A program made the translations under genes and the position numbers. 64,000 nucleotides of DNA from Methylomonas rapida. GTDB lineage: Bacteria > Pseudomonadota > Gammaproteobacteria > Methylococcales > Methylomonadaceae. Below, piece by piece: positions 54,185 through 62,986 of this stretch. The stretch lies in assembly GCF_024360925.2 (NCBI RefSeq), contig NZ_CP113517.1, positions 682,001 to 746,000 of the forward strand, given 5' to 3'. Positions within the stretch are counted from its first letter, which is position 1; each line of letters starts with the position of its first letter. The notes below the pieces were generated by a model. It was not told the DNA's origin and ran no database searches. It was given only the letters and a program-made list of their open reading frames with translations.

Positions 54185-54786
54185 CGCATCCTGTCAGTTA
54201 AGGTGGGAGTTGGCGGAAACCGGGGCAAATGCGGCTTGGATTATTTCGAATTTAGCTGCGTTGCATACGGGATACTCGCTGCCTATTCCAAAAGTTAATC
54301 AAAACCAGTTAGAAATTTGAAATTTAGAGCAATTTTTGTTTACTTGAGATCATGCATCGCTAGCAAGCAAAGGCTATTCATAAGTTAAATGAAGCCTGAA
54401 TCCTTGGCTTCAAGGCTTAAAATCGTAACTTCTCAATAAGTCAAGGCAACAATAAAATCAAAGATTTATGCGCCGAGAATTGTGGCTTCTTGTCGTTTTT
54501 TTGAGCTCTCGACACCAAAGATCAATGACTTACAGAGCGAGCTTTTGCCACGAGCGAATAAAAACCCATTTTTTGTGATCGTAAGTCATTCTTTATTAAA
54601 GGTGCCGTGACTTATTGAGAAGTTACTTGAAATGGCTATAACCTATTGAAATATAATGTAAAACACTGTTTTTGTGATTTCGCCTAAGGCATTTGAAAAG
54701 TCACATGTATTCAATGGCTTATAGGTGAAGTCACGGATTCATGTGAAATCCTTGATTTTAACTACCGGATAATTGCTCTAAGATTT
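54185..54786. other. 602-bp AT-rich gap with nested inverted repeats
   Basis: No convincing open frame. The main structure is the 202-bp element at 54425-54626. Outside it lie further short palindromic pieces (TCACATG and CATGTGA near 54700 and 54740). Composition is poorer in G+C than the flanking genes, which fits repeat or degenerate mobile DNA. Confidence 0.6.
54425..54626. mobile_element. MITE-like element with 19-bp perfect terminal inverted repeats
   Basis: GTAACTTCTCAATAAGTCA at 54425-54443 and its exact complement at 54608-54626 bound 202 bp. Beyond the 19 bp, GGCA follows after one mismatch on both sides (24 of 26 positions pair). Inside, AATGACTTAC (54524-54533) and GTAAGTCATT (54581-54590) form a nested pair. 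There is no transposase frame. No target-site duplication is evident. Confidence 0.62.
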
Positions 54787-55002
54787 TCAGTTTTCTATTT
54801 CATCCAAAGCGAAGTTAGGAGTTTCAACCAAAATGCTTTTACTTGGCGTGATAAATACTTTGTTTGGACGTAGAAATAATATCCGGTAGTTAGCCATATC
54901 TATACTCATCATTTCTGGATCAGAATAGCCTTGGCAAAACAATACCGATTCGTTCTCAATGGGAGTTCGGTAGGGTACGCACCGCGTACCTTCGGTTTTC
55001 AA
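54787..55002 (-). CDS. Possible 71-aa protein overlapping xthA
   Basis: The frame starts with TTG at 55002 and overlaps the xthA stop by three bases, then runs to 54787. The product (MKTEGTRCVPYRTPIE..., NYRILFLRPNKVFITPSKSILVETPNFALDEIEN) has no recognised domain. The overlap with xthA suggests coupling, but the rare start and lack of homology recall leave it doubtful. Confidence 0.35.
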   Translation of the reverse strand: MKTEGTRCVPYRTPIENESVLFCQGYSDPEMMSIDMANYRILFLRPNKVFITPSKSILVETPNFALDEIEN

Positions 55003-55814
55003 TCGGTTAAAAATCGCTCGGATACGTCACAATCAACGCTAGGCCAGGTATAGTCGATGATCAATGGCGCATGGTCGCTGAAGCGCTGGTCTTTATAGAT
55101 CTGGCTGGCAAGCGCGGTGGCGGCCAGAGCGGGCGTGGCGATTTGATAGTCGATGCGCCAGCCGACATTCTTTTCCCGTGCCTGGCCGCGATTGCTCCAC
55201 CAGGTGTAGCAGGCTTCGGTGGCGTCGGGATGCAGGCGACGGTAGACGTCTATCCAGCCTTGCTCGTCCAGTACCTGGCTAAACCAGGCTCTTTCTTCCG
55301 GTAAAAAACCGGAGTTTTTCTGATTGCCGCGCCAGTTTTTCAAGTCTTCCTTGCGGTGGGCGATGTTCCAGTCGCCGCAGATCAGTACTTCGCGGCCGCT
55401 GGCCTTGAGTTCCGCCAGATGCGGATAGAAACGTTCCAGCACGCTGAATTTCATGGCCTGCCGTGCTTCGCCGCTGGAGCCGGACGGCAGATACAGGGAA
55501 ATGACCGATAAATTGCCGAATTGCGCTTCCAGATAGCGCCCTTCTGCATCGATGTCGGCATGGCCCAAACCTTCGATCACGGCGTCCGCGGGTCGTTTGC
55601 TGTAAATGCCCACGCCGCTGTACCCCTTTTTTTCCGCGTAATGAAAATAACCGAAGTAGTCGCCCGGTTGCCGCATTGGCTCGGTCATGTTCGTCGCCTG
55701 AGCCTTGAGTTCTTGCAAGCAGACGATGTCCGCGTTTTGTTGGTTTAGCCAGTCGTAAAAGCCTTTGCTGGCGGCGGAGCGGATGCCGTTCAGGTTGAGT
55801 GAAATGACGCGCAT
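54999..55814 (-). CDS. xthA: Exodeoxyribonuclease III / AP endonuclease
   Basis: DNA-repair endo/exonuclease of the EEP fold, 271 aa. Motifs are ISLNLNGIRSA, CLQELKAQ (metal-binding Glu), YFHYAEKKGYSGVGIYSK, LICGDWNIAHRKEDLKN, the WWSNRGQAREKNVGWRIDYQ signature and SDHAPLIIDY. It belongs to the ExoA/Xth short-N-terminus group. It is transcribed away from the small membrane-protein gene at 56146. Confidence 0.95.
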   Translation of the reverse strand: MRVISLNLNGIRSAASKGFYDWLNQQNADIVCLQELKAQATNMTEPMRQPGDYFGYFHYAEKKGYSGVGIYSKRPADAVIEGLGHADIDAEGRYLEAQFGNLSVISLYLPSGSSGEARQAMKFSVLERFYPHLAELKASGREVLICGDWNIAHRKEDLKNWRGNQKNSGFLPEERAWFSQVLDEQGWIDVYRRLHPDATEACYTWWSNRGQAREKNVGWRIDYQIATPALAATALASQIYKDQRFSDHAPLIIDYTWPSVDCDVSERFLTD

Positions 55815-56145
55815 GGGGAATGGAGGTTATTGAAATGGCTGTCATTCTATCGAATTGGTGCGTTGCTTGTGCCTGGCAACGCGGAATGCGGGGGCCGAAA
55901 GCCGAGGATGCACCCGCATTCCGTTCCATTCCATTTGGGGCGCTAGCCATGGAATTGGTTATGCCAGAAATGTAACAGGGGAAAAGCAAGAGACCCGGGG
56001 TTAAACGCTACACGGTGCCATCCTAATTGGCAGACCAATTCGAAGATTACCTGTCTCGGATTCGCCTTGGACGCGCAATTTTAGTTGCCGGCAACAGCGA
56101 TTCAGGTCCAGTATTGTGGCACTTCTCCCTGCCCGGATAAACGTC
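55815..56145. other. 331-bp intergenic region upstream of xthA
   Basis: No gene is seen. It contains the 42-bp palindrome at 55882-55923 and a second short hairpin, AATTGG-CAGA-CCAATT. It must also contain the divergent promoters of xthA and the downstream membrane-protein gene, which I cannot locate reliably. Confidence 0.6.
55882..55923. repeat. Palindromic REP-like hairpin
   Basis: CGGAATGCGGG (55882-55892) and CCCGCATTCCG (55913-55923) are perfect 11-bp arms around a 20-nt loop that itself can fold (GGCCGAAAGCC). It resembles an extragenic palindrome and no T-run follows. Confidence 0.6.
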
Positions 56146-56628
56146 ATGAAAAAGCTGTTACTGACCCTGCTTGCCATTTTGCTGATTGTGGAAGAATGGC
56201 TTTGGGACTTCCTCTCGGCCTGTGGCCACTATATGGCTTTGCTGTTGAGGCTGGAAAGTTTTGAACGGTGGCTGGTGCAAACTTCGCCACCCTTGGCTTT
56301 ATTGGCGTTCACAATTCCGATTTTGATCGTTACGCCGATCAATCTGGTGGCGTTGTCCTTGTTGTTAAATGGTTTGTTGTTGCAAGGGATTTTGCTGGAG
56401 CTGTTCGCCAAATTGCTCGGCACCTTGCTGGTAGCCAGGGTGTTTAGTTTGACAAAGCCGCAGTTGCTGACTTTCGCCGTGATCGCGGTCATTTATCACA
56501 ATGTCACAGGTTGGTTACGCTGGGCTCATGCCAAAATCGTCGATACCGAGATATACCGCTGGTCACGACAGGTCAAAGCCCAAGTAAAGACCAAGATCAA
56601 AGAACTATTGAGATGGGCGCAGCCCTAG
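56146..56628 (+). CDS. Small integral membrane protein
   Basis: A 160-aa protein with about three hydrophobic segments (KLLLTLLAILLIVEEWLWDFLSA; LALLAFTIPILIVTPINLVALSLLL; LLTFAVIAVIYHNVTGW) and a basic C-terminus. I do not recognise the family. The ATG at 56146 is chosen because the hydrophobic start lies there; an in-frame ATG at 56116 is possible. It precedes hslV by 163 bp in the same direction. Confidence 0.65.
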   Translation: MKKLLLTLLAILLIVEEWLWDFLSACGHYMALLLRLESFERWLVQTSPPLALLAFTIPILIVTPINLVALSLLLNGLLLQGILLELFAKLLGTLLVARVFSLTKPQLLTFAVIAVIYHNVTGWLRWAHAKIVDTEIYRWSRQVKAQVKTKIKELLRWAQP

Positions 56629-56791
56629 AAACCATTATGCTCCCGTCATGTCCGGCAGACGCTACTCCAATGCCATCGGGTGTCACGGTGCTATCGGGTG
56701 AAATTGCGTTACCTGATAGCAGTTTATTGGGGTTTTGCCGCTGGCTCATGTAAAATCCCGCTTCTTTATTCGAATTGAGCAGTTATAAGCC

Positions 56792-57358
56792 ATGAGCATA
56801 GAACTAAGAGGTACCACGATTCTGGCCGTGCGGCGTGGAGACAAAGTCGTTATCGGCGGTGACGGTCAGGTGACTTTAGGTAATACTGTCATGAAAGGCA
56901 ATGCCCGCAAGGTCAGAAGACTGTATCACGACAAAGTCATTGCCGGTTTCGCGGGCGCTACCGCCGACGCGTTCACCTTGTTCGAACATTTCGAAGGCAA
57001 GCTGGAAAAGCATCGCGGTAACTTGATGCGCGCGGCCGTGGAAATGGCCAAGGACTGGCGCACCGATCGCGCCTTGCGCAAACTCGAAGCCTTGTTGATT
57101 ATCGCCGACGCCAAATCCTTGTTGACGATTTCCGGTAACGGCGATGTGATCGAACCCGAGGGCGATTTCATGGCCATCGGTTCCGGTGGCGCGTTTGCCC
57201 AGAGCGCTGCGCGCGCTTTGCTGGAAAATACCGAACTCAGCGCGCGCGAGATTGTCGAAAAGGCCTTGAACATTGCCGCCGACATTTGCATTTACACCAA
57301 TCACAATTTGCGTATCGAAGAATTGGCGACCGAAGCGGTAGCGCCGGAGAAAGAATAA
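56792..57358 (+). CDS. hslV: ATP-dependent protease subunit HslV
   Basis: Threonine protease subunit of HslUV, 188 aa. The mature N-terminal Thr is in [24 protein letters not shown]; the six residues before it (SIELRG) are removed on maturation. Motifs [56 protein letters not shown] and [14 protein letters not shown] are typical. hslU follows after 3 bp. It degrades heat-shock and regulatory substrates; no clear sigma-32 promoter was found in the gap before it. Confidence 0.96.
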   Translation: MSIELRGTTILAVRRGDKVVIGGDGQVTLGNTVMKGNARKVRRLYHDKVIAGFAGATADAFTLFEHFEGKLEKHRGNLMRAAVEMAKDWRTDRALRKLEALLIIADAKSLLTISGNGDVIEPEGDFMAIGSGGAFAQSAARALLENTELSAREIVEKALNIAADICIYTNHNLRIEELATEAVAPEKE

Positions 57359-57361
57359 GTT

Positions 57362-58681
57362 ATGAGTCAAATGACCCCCAGAGAAATCGTCAGCGAACTG
57401 GACAAACACATCATCGGCCAGGCCGAGGCCAAGCGTTCGGTGGCGATTGCGTTGCGCAACCGCTGGCGCCGCAGTCAGGTCGCGCCTGAGCTGCGCGACG
57501 AAATCACGCCGAAAAACATTCTGATGATAGGCCCGACCGGCGTCGGCAAGACCGAAATCGCCCGCCGCCTGGCCAGATTGGCCAATGCGCCGTTCATCAA
57601 GATCGAAGCCACTAAATTTACCGAAGTGGGGTATGTTGGCCGCGACGTGGAATCCATCATTCGTGATCTGGTCGATACCGCGGTCAAGATGACCCGGATG
57701 TCGGCGATGGAAAAGGTGCAAAACCGTGCTGCCGACGCCGCCGAGGATAGGGTATTGGATATTTTGTTGCCGCGCGCCGAAGGCGGTATGTTGTCGGAAA
57801 CCGAGGCATCGACCCGGCAGAAAATGCGCAAGAAATTGCGCGAAGGCGATCTGAACGACAAGGAAATTGAAGTCGATGTCGCCGCGCCATCGGTGGGCGT
57901 GGAAATCATGGCGCCGCCGGGCATGGAAGAAATGACCAGTCAGTTGCAGGGCATGTTCCAAAATCTCGGCAGCGGCCGCACCAAAACCCGCAAGCTGAAG
58001 ATCAAGGATGCCTTGAAATTGTTGCAGGAAGAAGAAGCCGCCAAACTGGTCAACGAGGACGAAATCAAGCAAATGGCCGTGGATGCAGTCGAGCAGCATG
58101 GCATCGTGTTTCTGGATGAAATCGACAAGATTTGCAAGCGCGCGGAAATGGGCGGCGGTGAAGTGTCCCGCGAAGGCGTGCAGCGTGACTTGCTGCCGCT
58201 GGTCGAGGGCAGCACGGTCAGCACTAAATACGGCATGATCAAGACCGACCATATTCTGTTCATCGCTTCCGGGGCGTTTCATCTGACCAAGCCGTCCGAT
58301 TTGATTCCCGAGCTACAGGGCCGTTTTCCGATTCGGGTTGAATTGAGCGCGTTGAGTGCCGATGACTTCGTGCGCATCCTGACCGAGCCCGATGCGTCGT
58401 TGACCGAGCAATATCAGGCGTTGCTGGCGACCGAAGGCGTTATGGTCAGTTTCACCGAAGATGGCATCAAGCGTATCGCGGAACTGGGTTGGCAGGTCAA
58501 TGAAAGCGTGGAAAACATTGGCGCCAGACGCTTGCACACCATATTGGAAAAACTGTTGGAGGAAATCTCTTTCAACGCACCGGACATGCCGGATAAAACC
58601 GTCAGCATCGATGCTGCCTATGTCGATGCCCATTTGGGCGAACTGGCGGCCGACGAAGATTTGAGCCGCTATATCCTGTAA
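57362..58681 (+). CDS. hslU: HslU ATPase subunit
   Basis: AAA+ unfoldase partner of HslV, 439 aa. Walker A is [37 protein letters not shown] follows, and Walker B is [14 protein letters not shown]. The I-domain (about 110-240) and sensor regions [20 protein letters not shown] (here [21 protein letters not shown]) are present. The C-terminal SRYIL docks into HslV. It starts 3 bp after hslV. Confidence 0.97.
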   Translation: MSQMTPREIVSELDKHIIGQAEAKRSVAIALRNRWRRSQVAPELRDEITPKNILMIGPTGVGKTEIARRLARLANAPFIKIEATKFTEVGYVGRDVESIIRDLVDTAVKMTRMSAMEKVQNRAADAAEDRVLDILLPRAEGGMLSETEASTRQKMRKKLREGDLNDKEIEVDVAAPSVGVEIMAPPGMEEMTSQLQGMFQNLGSGRTKTRKLKIKDALKLLQEEEAAKLVNEDEIKQMAVDAVEQHGIVFLDEIDKICKRAEMGGGEVSREGVQRDLLPLVEGSTVSTKYGMIKTDHILFIASGAFHLTKPSDLIPELQGRFPIRVELSALSADDFVRILTEPDASLTEQYQALLATEGVMVSFTEDGIKRIAELGWQVNESVENIGARRLHTILEKLLEEISFNAPDMPDKTVSIDAAYVDAHLGELAADEDLSRYIL

Positions 58682-58684
58682 ACC

Positions 58685-59074
58685 ATGCGCCTGAAAATTA
58701 CCCCTTGCGGTCACCTGCCGACCGAAATCAAACTGCATCAGGTATCGGCGCTGCTGGAAGTGCATTTCGACGATGGCAGCATCTTCGAAATGCCGGCCGA
58801 ATATCTCAGGGTCTATACCCAGTCCGCCGAAGCGGTGGGGCACGGCCCTGGCCAGGAAACCCTGCAAATCGGCAAGGAAGACGTCACGATCACCGATGTC
58901 CGGCCGGTCGGCAATTACGCGATTGCGTTGACCTTCAGCGACGGCCATGACAGCGGTATTTATTCCTGGGATTTACTGTACAAGCTGGGCTCGGAATTTC
59001 CGTTGTTGTGGTCGCAATACCTGGAAACTCTGAAGGCGGCCGGCATCAGCCGTAAATCTTCTCTACAACATTAA
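58685..59074 (+). CDS. DUF971 (gamma-butyrobetaine hydroxylase-like N-terminal domain) protein
   Basis: A 129-aa single DUF971 domain: FDDGSIFEMPAEYLRVYTQSAEA, GKEDVTITDVRPVGNYAIALTFSDGHDSGIYSWDLLYKLG. It starts 3 bp after hslU and 10 bp before ubiE, so it belongs to the same string of genes. Its biochemical role is uncertain; the domain occurs fused to Fe(II) oxygenases, and here as the common hslU-DUF971-ubiE neighbour in gammaproteobacteria. Confidence 0.9.
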   Translation: MRLKITPCGHLPTEIKLHQVSALLEVHFDDGSIFEMPAEYLRVYTQSAEAVGHGPGQETLQIGKEDVTITDVRPVGNYAIALTFSDGHDSGIYSWDLLYKLGSEFPLLWSQYLETLKAAGISRKSSLQH

Positions 59075-59083
59075 AAGTTCATC

Positions 59084-59833
59084 ATGACCCAAGACAACAC
59101 TACCCATTTCGGTTTCAAACAAGTTCCCAAGCACGAAAAAGTCGCCCTGGTGCGCGGCGTGTTCGATTCGGTCGCCAGTCAGTACGATTTGATGAACGAT
59201 TTGATGTCGCTCGGTATCCATCGCATCTGGAAACGCATCGCGGTGCAATTGGCCAATGTGCGCGAAGGCGATTCGGTATTGGATCTGGCCGGCGGCACCG
59301 GCGATCTGACCGCGTTGTACGAAAAGCGCGTCGGCTCCAAAGGGCAGGTGGTGCTGGCCGACATCAACGCGGCGATGCTGCGCACGGGGCGCGATCGCTT
59401 GATCAACCGCGGCCTGGCCGGCAACATCCGTTACGCCCAGGTCAACGCGGAATGTCTGCCGTTCGCCGACAATACCTTCGACTGCGTGACGATAGGCTTT
59501 GGCCTGCGCAACGTCACCGACAAGGATGCGGCCTTGCGTTCGATGTATCGGGTATTGAAACCGGGCGGCCGCGTGATCGTGCTGGAGTTTTCCCATCCGA
59601 TCGATCCGATCACCGAAAAAGTCTACGATTTTTATTCGTTCAATTTGCTGCCGAAAATCGGCGCCGTGGTGGCCAAGGACGAAGACAGCTACCGCTATCT
59701 GGCCGAATCGATCCGCATGCATCCCAAACAGGATGAACTGAAACGCATGATGGAAGAAGCCGGGCTGGAACGCTGCGAGTATTTCAACATGACGCAAGGT
59801 ATCGTCGCCGTGCACCGGGGTTATAAGTTTTAA
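59084..59833 (+). CDS. ubiE: Ubiquinone/menaquinone C-methyltransferase UbiE
   Basis: SAM-dependent C-methyltransferase of quinone synthesis, 249 aa. [43 protein letters not shown] is the signature start. Motif I is [14 protein letters not shown], and the late motif [11 protein letters not shown] and [14 protein letters not shown] follow. Methyltransferase and quinone-binding regions are intact. It precedes Uma2 and the ubiJ-ubiB pair. Confidence 0.97.
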   Translation: MTQDNTTHFGFKQVPKHEKVALVRGVFDSVASQYDLMNDLMSLGIHRIWKRIAVQLANVREGDSVLDLAGGTGDLTALYEKRVGSKGQVVLADINAAMLRTGRDRLINRGLAGNIRYAQVNAECLPFADNTFDCVTIGFGLRNVTDKDAALRSMYRVLKPGGRVIVLEFSHPIDPITEKVYDFYSFNLLPKIGAVVAKDEDSYRYLAESIRMHPKQDELKRMMEEAGLERCEYFNMTQGIVAVHRGYKF

Positions 59834-59870
59834 CCCTAGCATGGGTTTTGGTAATCACGGGAGACGCATC

Positions 59871-60464
59871 ATGCCATTGAAACACGCGCACGACTTCATT
59901 AGCGAGGCAGAGTATCTGCAAGGCGAAATGCTGGCGGAGATTCGCCATGAGTATATCGATGGTGAAGTATTTGCGATGGCGGGTACCAGTCGAAACCATA
60001 ATATCCTGACTGTTAATGTAGCCAGGTTACTGGGGGATGTTACGGCTGACGGTCCCTGTTTTACCTTTTCGTCGGAAATCAAAGTCAGAACCGAACGTTG
60101 TTTCTTTTATCCCGATGTCATGGTGGTCTGCGACGATGATGATGGCGATGATTATTACACCGAAAAACCGAAACTGATCGTCGAGGTCATGTCCAAATCA
60201 ACGCGGCGCATGGACAAAACTACCAAACTGGCGGCTTATAAAACCCTGCCCAGTTTGCTGGAATATGTGTTGATCGAGCAGGATCACGTCGAAATCGAAA
60301 TATTCCGCCGCTCGCAAAACTGGTTTGCCGAGCATTATTTTCTGGGCGACGCGCTCGAACTCGAATCGGTCGGCTTGACCGTCTATGTGGCCGACATTTA
60401 CCGCCGGGTCGACAACGAAGACATGCGCGACTACCTACAACAATTGCAAGAGCAGGCCAGCTGA
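59871..60464 (+). CDS. Uma2-family (DUF820) putative endonuclease
   Basis: A 197-aa PD-(D/E)XK-fold protein: EYLQGEMLAEIRHEYIDGEVFAMAG, RNHNILTVNVARLL, CFFYPDVMVVCDDDD, PKLIVEVMSKSTRRMDKTTKLAAYKTLPSLLEYVLIEQD. The D and ExK pattern (PDVMVV...IVEVMSKST) is intact. Uma2 proteins are abundant in cyanobacteria and of uncertain role. It is inserted between ubiE and ubiJ; ubiJ starts at its stop codon, so translation is coupled. CGGGAGA lies before the ATG at 59871. Confidence 0.82.
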   Translation: MPLKHAHDFISEAEYLQGEMLAEIRHEYIDGEVFAMAGTSRNHNILTVNVARLLGDVTADGPCFTFSSEIKVRTERCFFYPDVMVVCDDDDGDDYYTEKPKLIVEVMSKSTRRMDKTTKLAAYKTLPSLLEYVLIEQDHVEIEIFRRSQNWFAEHYFLGDALELESVGLTVYVADIYRRVDNEDMRDYLQQLQEQAS

Positions 60465-61108
60465 TGCTCAATGATTTTCTGCAAATCAAGCCCTTGCTGA
60501 TTGCGGCCCTGGAAACCGCATTGAATGCCTATCTGACGCTGGACGATCGCCTGGAAGAGTATCTGGCGCCGATGGCCGGCAAGGTGCTTGCCGTGCATAT
60601 CACGCCGTTCGATGAAACCCTTTATCTGGCTCCGGCGCATGACCGTATCCAAATGCTGGAAAATTATGCCGGCGAGGTCGATGCCCGTCTGAGCGGTTCG
60701 CTGTCCGCCTTGGGCTTGATGGGGTTTAGTTCGACGCCGATGCGCTCGCTGTTCAAGGGCGAAGTTAAAATCGAGGGCGACACCCAGCTGGCGCACAAAG
60801 TGCAGCGCTTGTTCGAGAAACTGGACATTGATTTCGAAGGTAAACTGGCTCGCTACACCGGGGAAACTTTTGCTCAACGCTTGACCGGCTTTTTTCGCGG
60901 CGGTCGGGATTGGACCCAACAGGCCTTGACCAGTTTTCGCTTGAATCTGGAAGAGTTTCTGCAAGAAGAAACCCGCGATTTGCCCGCTAAGGCCGAAGCC
61001 GAGTTGCTGTTCCAGGACATCGATGCCTGTCGTTCCGATGCAGATCGCTTGGTCGCGCGCATCGAACGACTGCAGACTACCATCGATCAGCTCCCCTCAT
61101 CCAAATAA
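60464..61108 (+). CDS. ubiJ: Ubiquinone biosynthesis accessory factor UbiJ (SCP2 domain)
   Basis: A 214-aa SCP2-fold lipid-binding protein that holds ubiquinone intermediates in the soluble Ubi complex. N-terminal SCP2 region: PLLIAALETALNAYLTL, MAGKVLAVHITPFDETLYLAPAHDRIQML and DTQLAHKVQRLFEKLDIDFEGKLARYTGE. The helical C-terminal half has EELLFQDIDACRSDADRLVARIERLQ-like coiled coil. ubiE-ubiJ-ubiB order is conserved in E. coli; here Uma2 separates ubiE from ubiJ. Confidence 0.9.
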   Translation: MLNDFLQIKPLLIAALETALNAYLTLDDRLEEYLAPMAGKVLAVHITPFDETLYLAPAHDRIQMLENYAGEVDARLSGSLSALGLMGFSSTPMRSLFKGEVKIEGDTQLAHKVQRLFEKLDIDFEGKLARYTGETFAQRLTGFFRGGRDWTQQALTSFRLNLEEFLQEETRDLPAKAEAELLFQDIDACRSDADRLVARIERLQTTIDQLPSSK

Positions 61109-61131
61109 ACCTCGCCATTTAAGGAATTGCT

Positions 61132-62700
61132 GTGATTCGCCCTAAAATTCTCATGCGCCTGATTCATATCAATTGGGTCATGATGTCTCATGGTTTGGAT
61201 GAGATTGTGCTCAAAACGCACTTGTTTCGGCCGATTCGTTTCCTGGCCGTTTTTTCGCCGACCTATTGGTTGCGCAAGCCCACGGAATCCCGCGGTGTCC
61301 GTATTCGCCGTACCCTGGAAGACCTGGGGCCGATTTACGTCAAATTTGGGCAGACCTTGTCCACCCGTAAGGATTTATTGCCGGAAGACATCGCCGAGGA
61401 ATTGGTCAAATTACAGGACAGGGTGCCGCCATTTCCAGCGGAAACCGCGCGGGCGATAATCGAGGAGCAATTGGGACAAAGCATAGAAGCGGCTTTCGAC
61501 GAATTCGATCCTCAGCCTTTAGCCTCCGCTTCGGTAGCGCAGGTTCATACCGCTACACTCAAAACGGGCGAAAAAGTCATCGTCAAAGTCTTGCGGCCGG
61601 ACATCGAAGGCAAGATTTATTCCGATGTCGGTTTGCTGTACGAACTGGCGCGGCTGGCCGAACGTTTCTGGAGCGATGCCAGACGCTTGCGTGCCTCGGA
61701 AGTCGTAGCGGAATTCGAAAAAACCATACTGGATGAACTGGACCTGCAGCGTGAAGCCGCCAATGCCAGCGCGATTCGCAATAACTTCAAAAATTCGGAT
61801 TCCCTCTACATCCCGGAAATCCATTGGCCCTTATGCCGGCGCAAGGTGCTGGTGATGGAGCGCATATATGGCGTGCCGATTGGCGACATTCAAGCCTTGC
61901 GCGATGGTAAGGCTGATTTCAAGAAACTGGCCGAGCGCGGGGTGGAAATCTTTTTTACCCAGGTGTTTCGCGACAATTTTTTTCATGCCGATATGCATCC
62001 AGGCAATATTTTCGTCGATCTGCCGGACAAATATCTGGCGGTGGATTTTGGCATCGTCGGCAGCTTGTCCGATTCCGATCAACGCTATCTGGCCGAGAAT
62101 TTCCTGGCGTTTTTCAATCATGATTACCGTAAGGTCGCGCGCATGCACATCGAATCCGGTTGGGTGCCTGCCACGACCCGGATAGAAGAGTTCGAGGCCG
62201 CGATTCGCAGCGTCTGCGAGCCCATCTTTGAAAAACCGCTGAAGGATATTTCGTTTGGCCTGTTGCTGTTACGCTTGTTCCAAACCGCGCGCCGTTTCGA
62301 TATGGTGGTGCAGCCGCAATTGGTATTGCTGCAGAAAACCTTGTTGAACATCGAGGGCCTGGGGCGTCAGCTCTATCCCGATCTGGACTTGTGGCAAACC
62401 GCCAAGCCGTTCCTGGAGAATTGGTTCAAGCAACGCCTGGGACCGGCGGCGAAGGTAAAGGAGCTAATGGGTAAATTGCCGGAAATCACCGAGCAGTTGC
62501 CCGAAATTCCGAATTTGATATTCCAGGCCTTGCAAAGCAATGCTCAAATGCAGCAGCACATGCAACTGCAGCATCAAGAAATGGCGCTATTGCGTAAGCA
62601 GTTGCGGCGTAACAACAGAAGAACGCTATGGGCGATGCTGACTAGCGCGGCGATGATCGCCGCGGCGATGCTCATGCAATCGCCCTTGTTCCATGGCTAA
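61132..62700 (+). CDS. ubiB: Ubiquinone biosynthesis kinase-like protein UbiB
   Basis: Membrane-bound ABC1/ADCK-family atypical kinase, 522 aa, needed for coenzyme Q synthesis and lipid extraction. The KxGQ motif is [16 protein letters not shown], the Ala-rich loop is [15 protein letters not shown], and [14 protein letters not shown] and [14 protein letters not shown] are the catalytic motifs. The C-terminus has a hydrophobic stretch ([17 protein letters not shown]) for the membrane. It starts with GTG at 61132, with AAGGA 7 nt upstream; an ATG at 61153 is an alternative. Confidence 0.95.
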   Translation: MIRPKILMRLIHINWVMMSHGLDEIVLKTHLFRPIRFLAVFSPTYWLRKPTESRGVRIRRTLEDLGPIYVKFGQTLSTRKDLLPEDIAEELVKLQDRVPPFPAETARAIIEEQLGQSIEAAFDEFDPQPLASASVAQVHTATLKTGEKVIVKVLRPDIEGKIYSDVGLLYELARLAERFWSDARRLRASEVVAEFEKTILDELDLQREAANASAIRNNFKNSDSLYIPEIHWPLCRRKVLVMERIYGVPIGDIQALRDGKADFKKLAERGVEIFFTQVFRDNFFHADMHPGNIFVDLPDKYLAVDFGIVGSLSDSDQRYLAENFLAFFNHDYRKVARMHIESGWVPATTRIEEFEAAIRSVCEPIFEKPLKDISFGLLLLRLFQTARRFDMVVQPQLVLLQKTLLNIEGLGRQLYPDLDLWQTAKPFLENWFKQRLGPAAKVKELMGKLPEITEQLPEIPNLIFQALQSNAQMQQHMQLQHQEMALLRKQLRRNNRRTLWAMLTSAAMIAAAMLMQSPLFHG

Positions 62701-62766
62701 ACCGTATAAGCCTTGGAGAGTGGCGCATGTGCGAGTGCCGATGCAGTCGTTAGGCCCAAGCCATGC

Positions 62767-62795
62767 TTGAGCCTGAGAATGCAATGCAGTATAGT
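62767..62795 (+). promoter_or_regulatory. Putative promoter of the leu leader
   Basis: TTGAGC (62767-62772), 17 bp, TATAGT (62790-62795) would start transcription at about 62801-62803, so the leader ATG at 62804 would lie at or within a few bases of the 5' end. Confidence 0.5.
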
Positions 62796-62803
62796 TCTAC
62801 GCC

Positions 62804-62899
62804 ATGAATACACAGCCGCGCTTCCAAACCTCTGTTTTCGTTGAACTGCCATCACTCGGCAGGCTATTGCTCGCCCTGTCTCTAAGACTGCTGCCCTGA
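62804..62899 (+). CDS. leuL: Leucine-rich leader peptide (31 aa) upstream of leuA
   Basis: The ATG at 62804 opens a 31-codon frame ending TGA at 62897-62899. Nine of codons 15-30 are Leu, including CTA TTG CTC (21-23) and CTG CTG (29-30); the tail reads VELPSLGRLLLALSLRLLP. It lies 87 bp upstream of leuA. Amino-acid-rich leaders before biosynthetic genes of the same amino acid are the hallmark of transcription attenuation. A hairpin (GCTGCCC/GGGCAAGC) overlaps its end, but I do not find a clean terminator with a U-run. No ribosome-binding site is evident. Confidence 0.7.
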   Translation: MNTQPRFQTSVFVELPSLGRLLLALSLRLLP

Positions 62900-62986
62900 G
62901 GGGCAAGCATTCTATCCGCACATAGTTAAAAGAACCTTTTTCTGTTTTTCGGCGCAAACAGCCGAACGCTTCATGACGGAGTTCTC

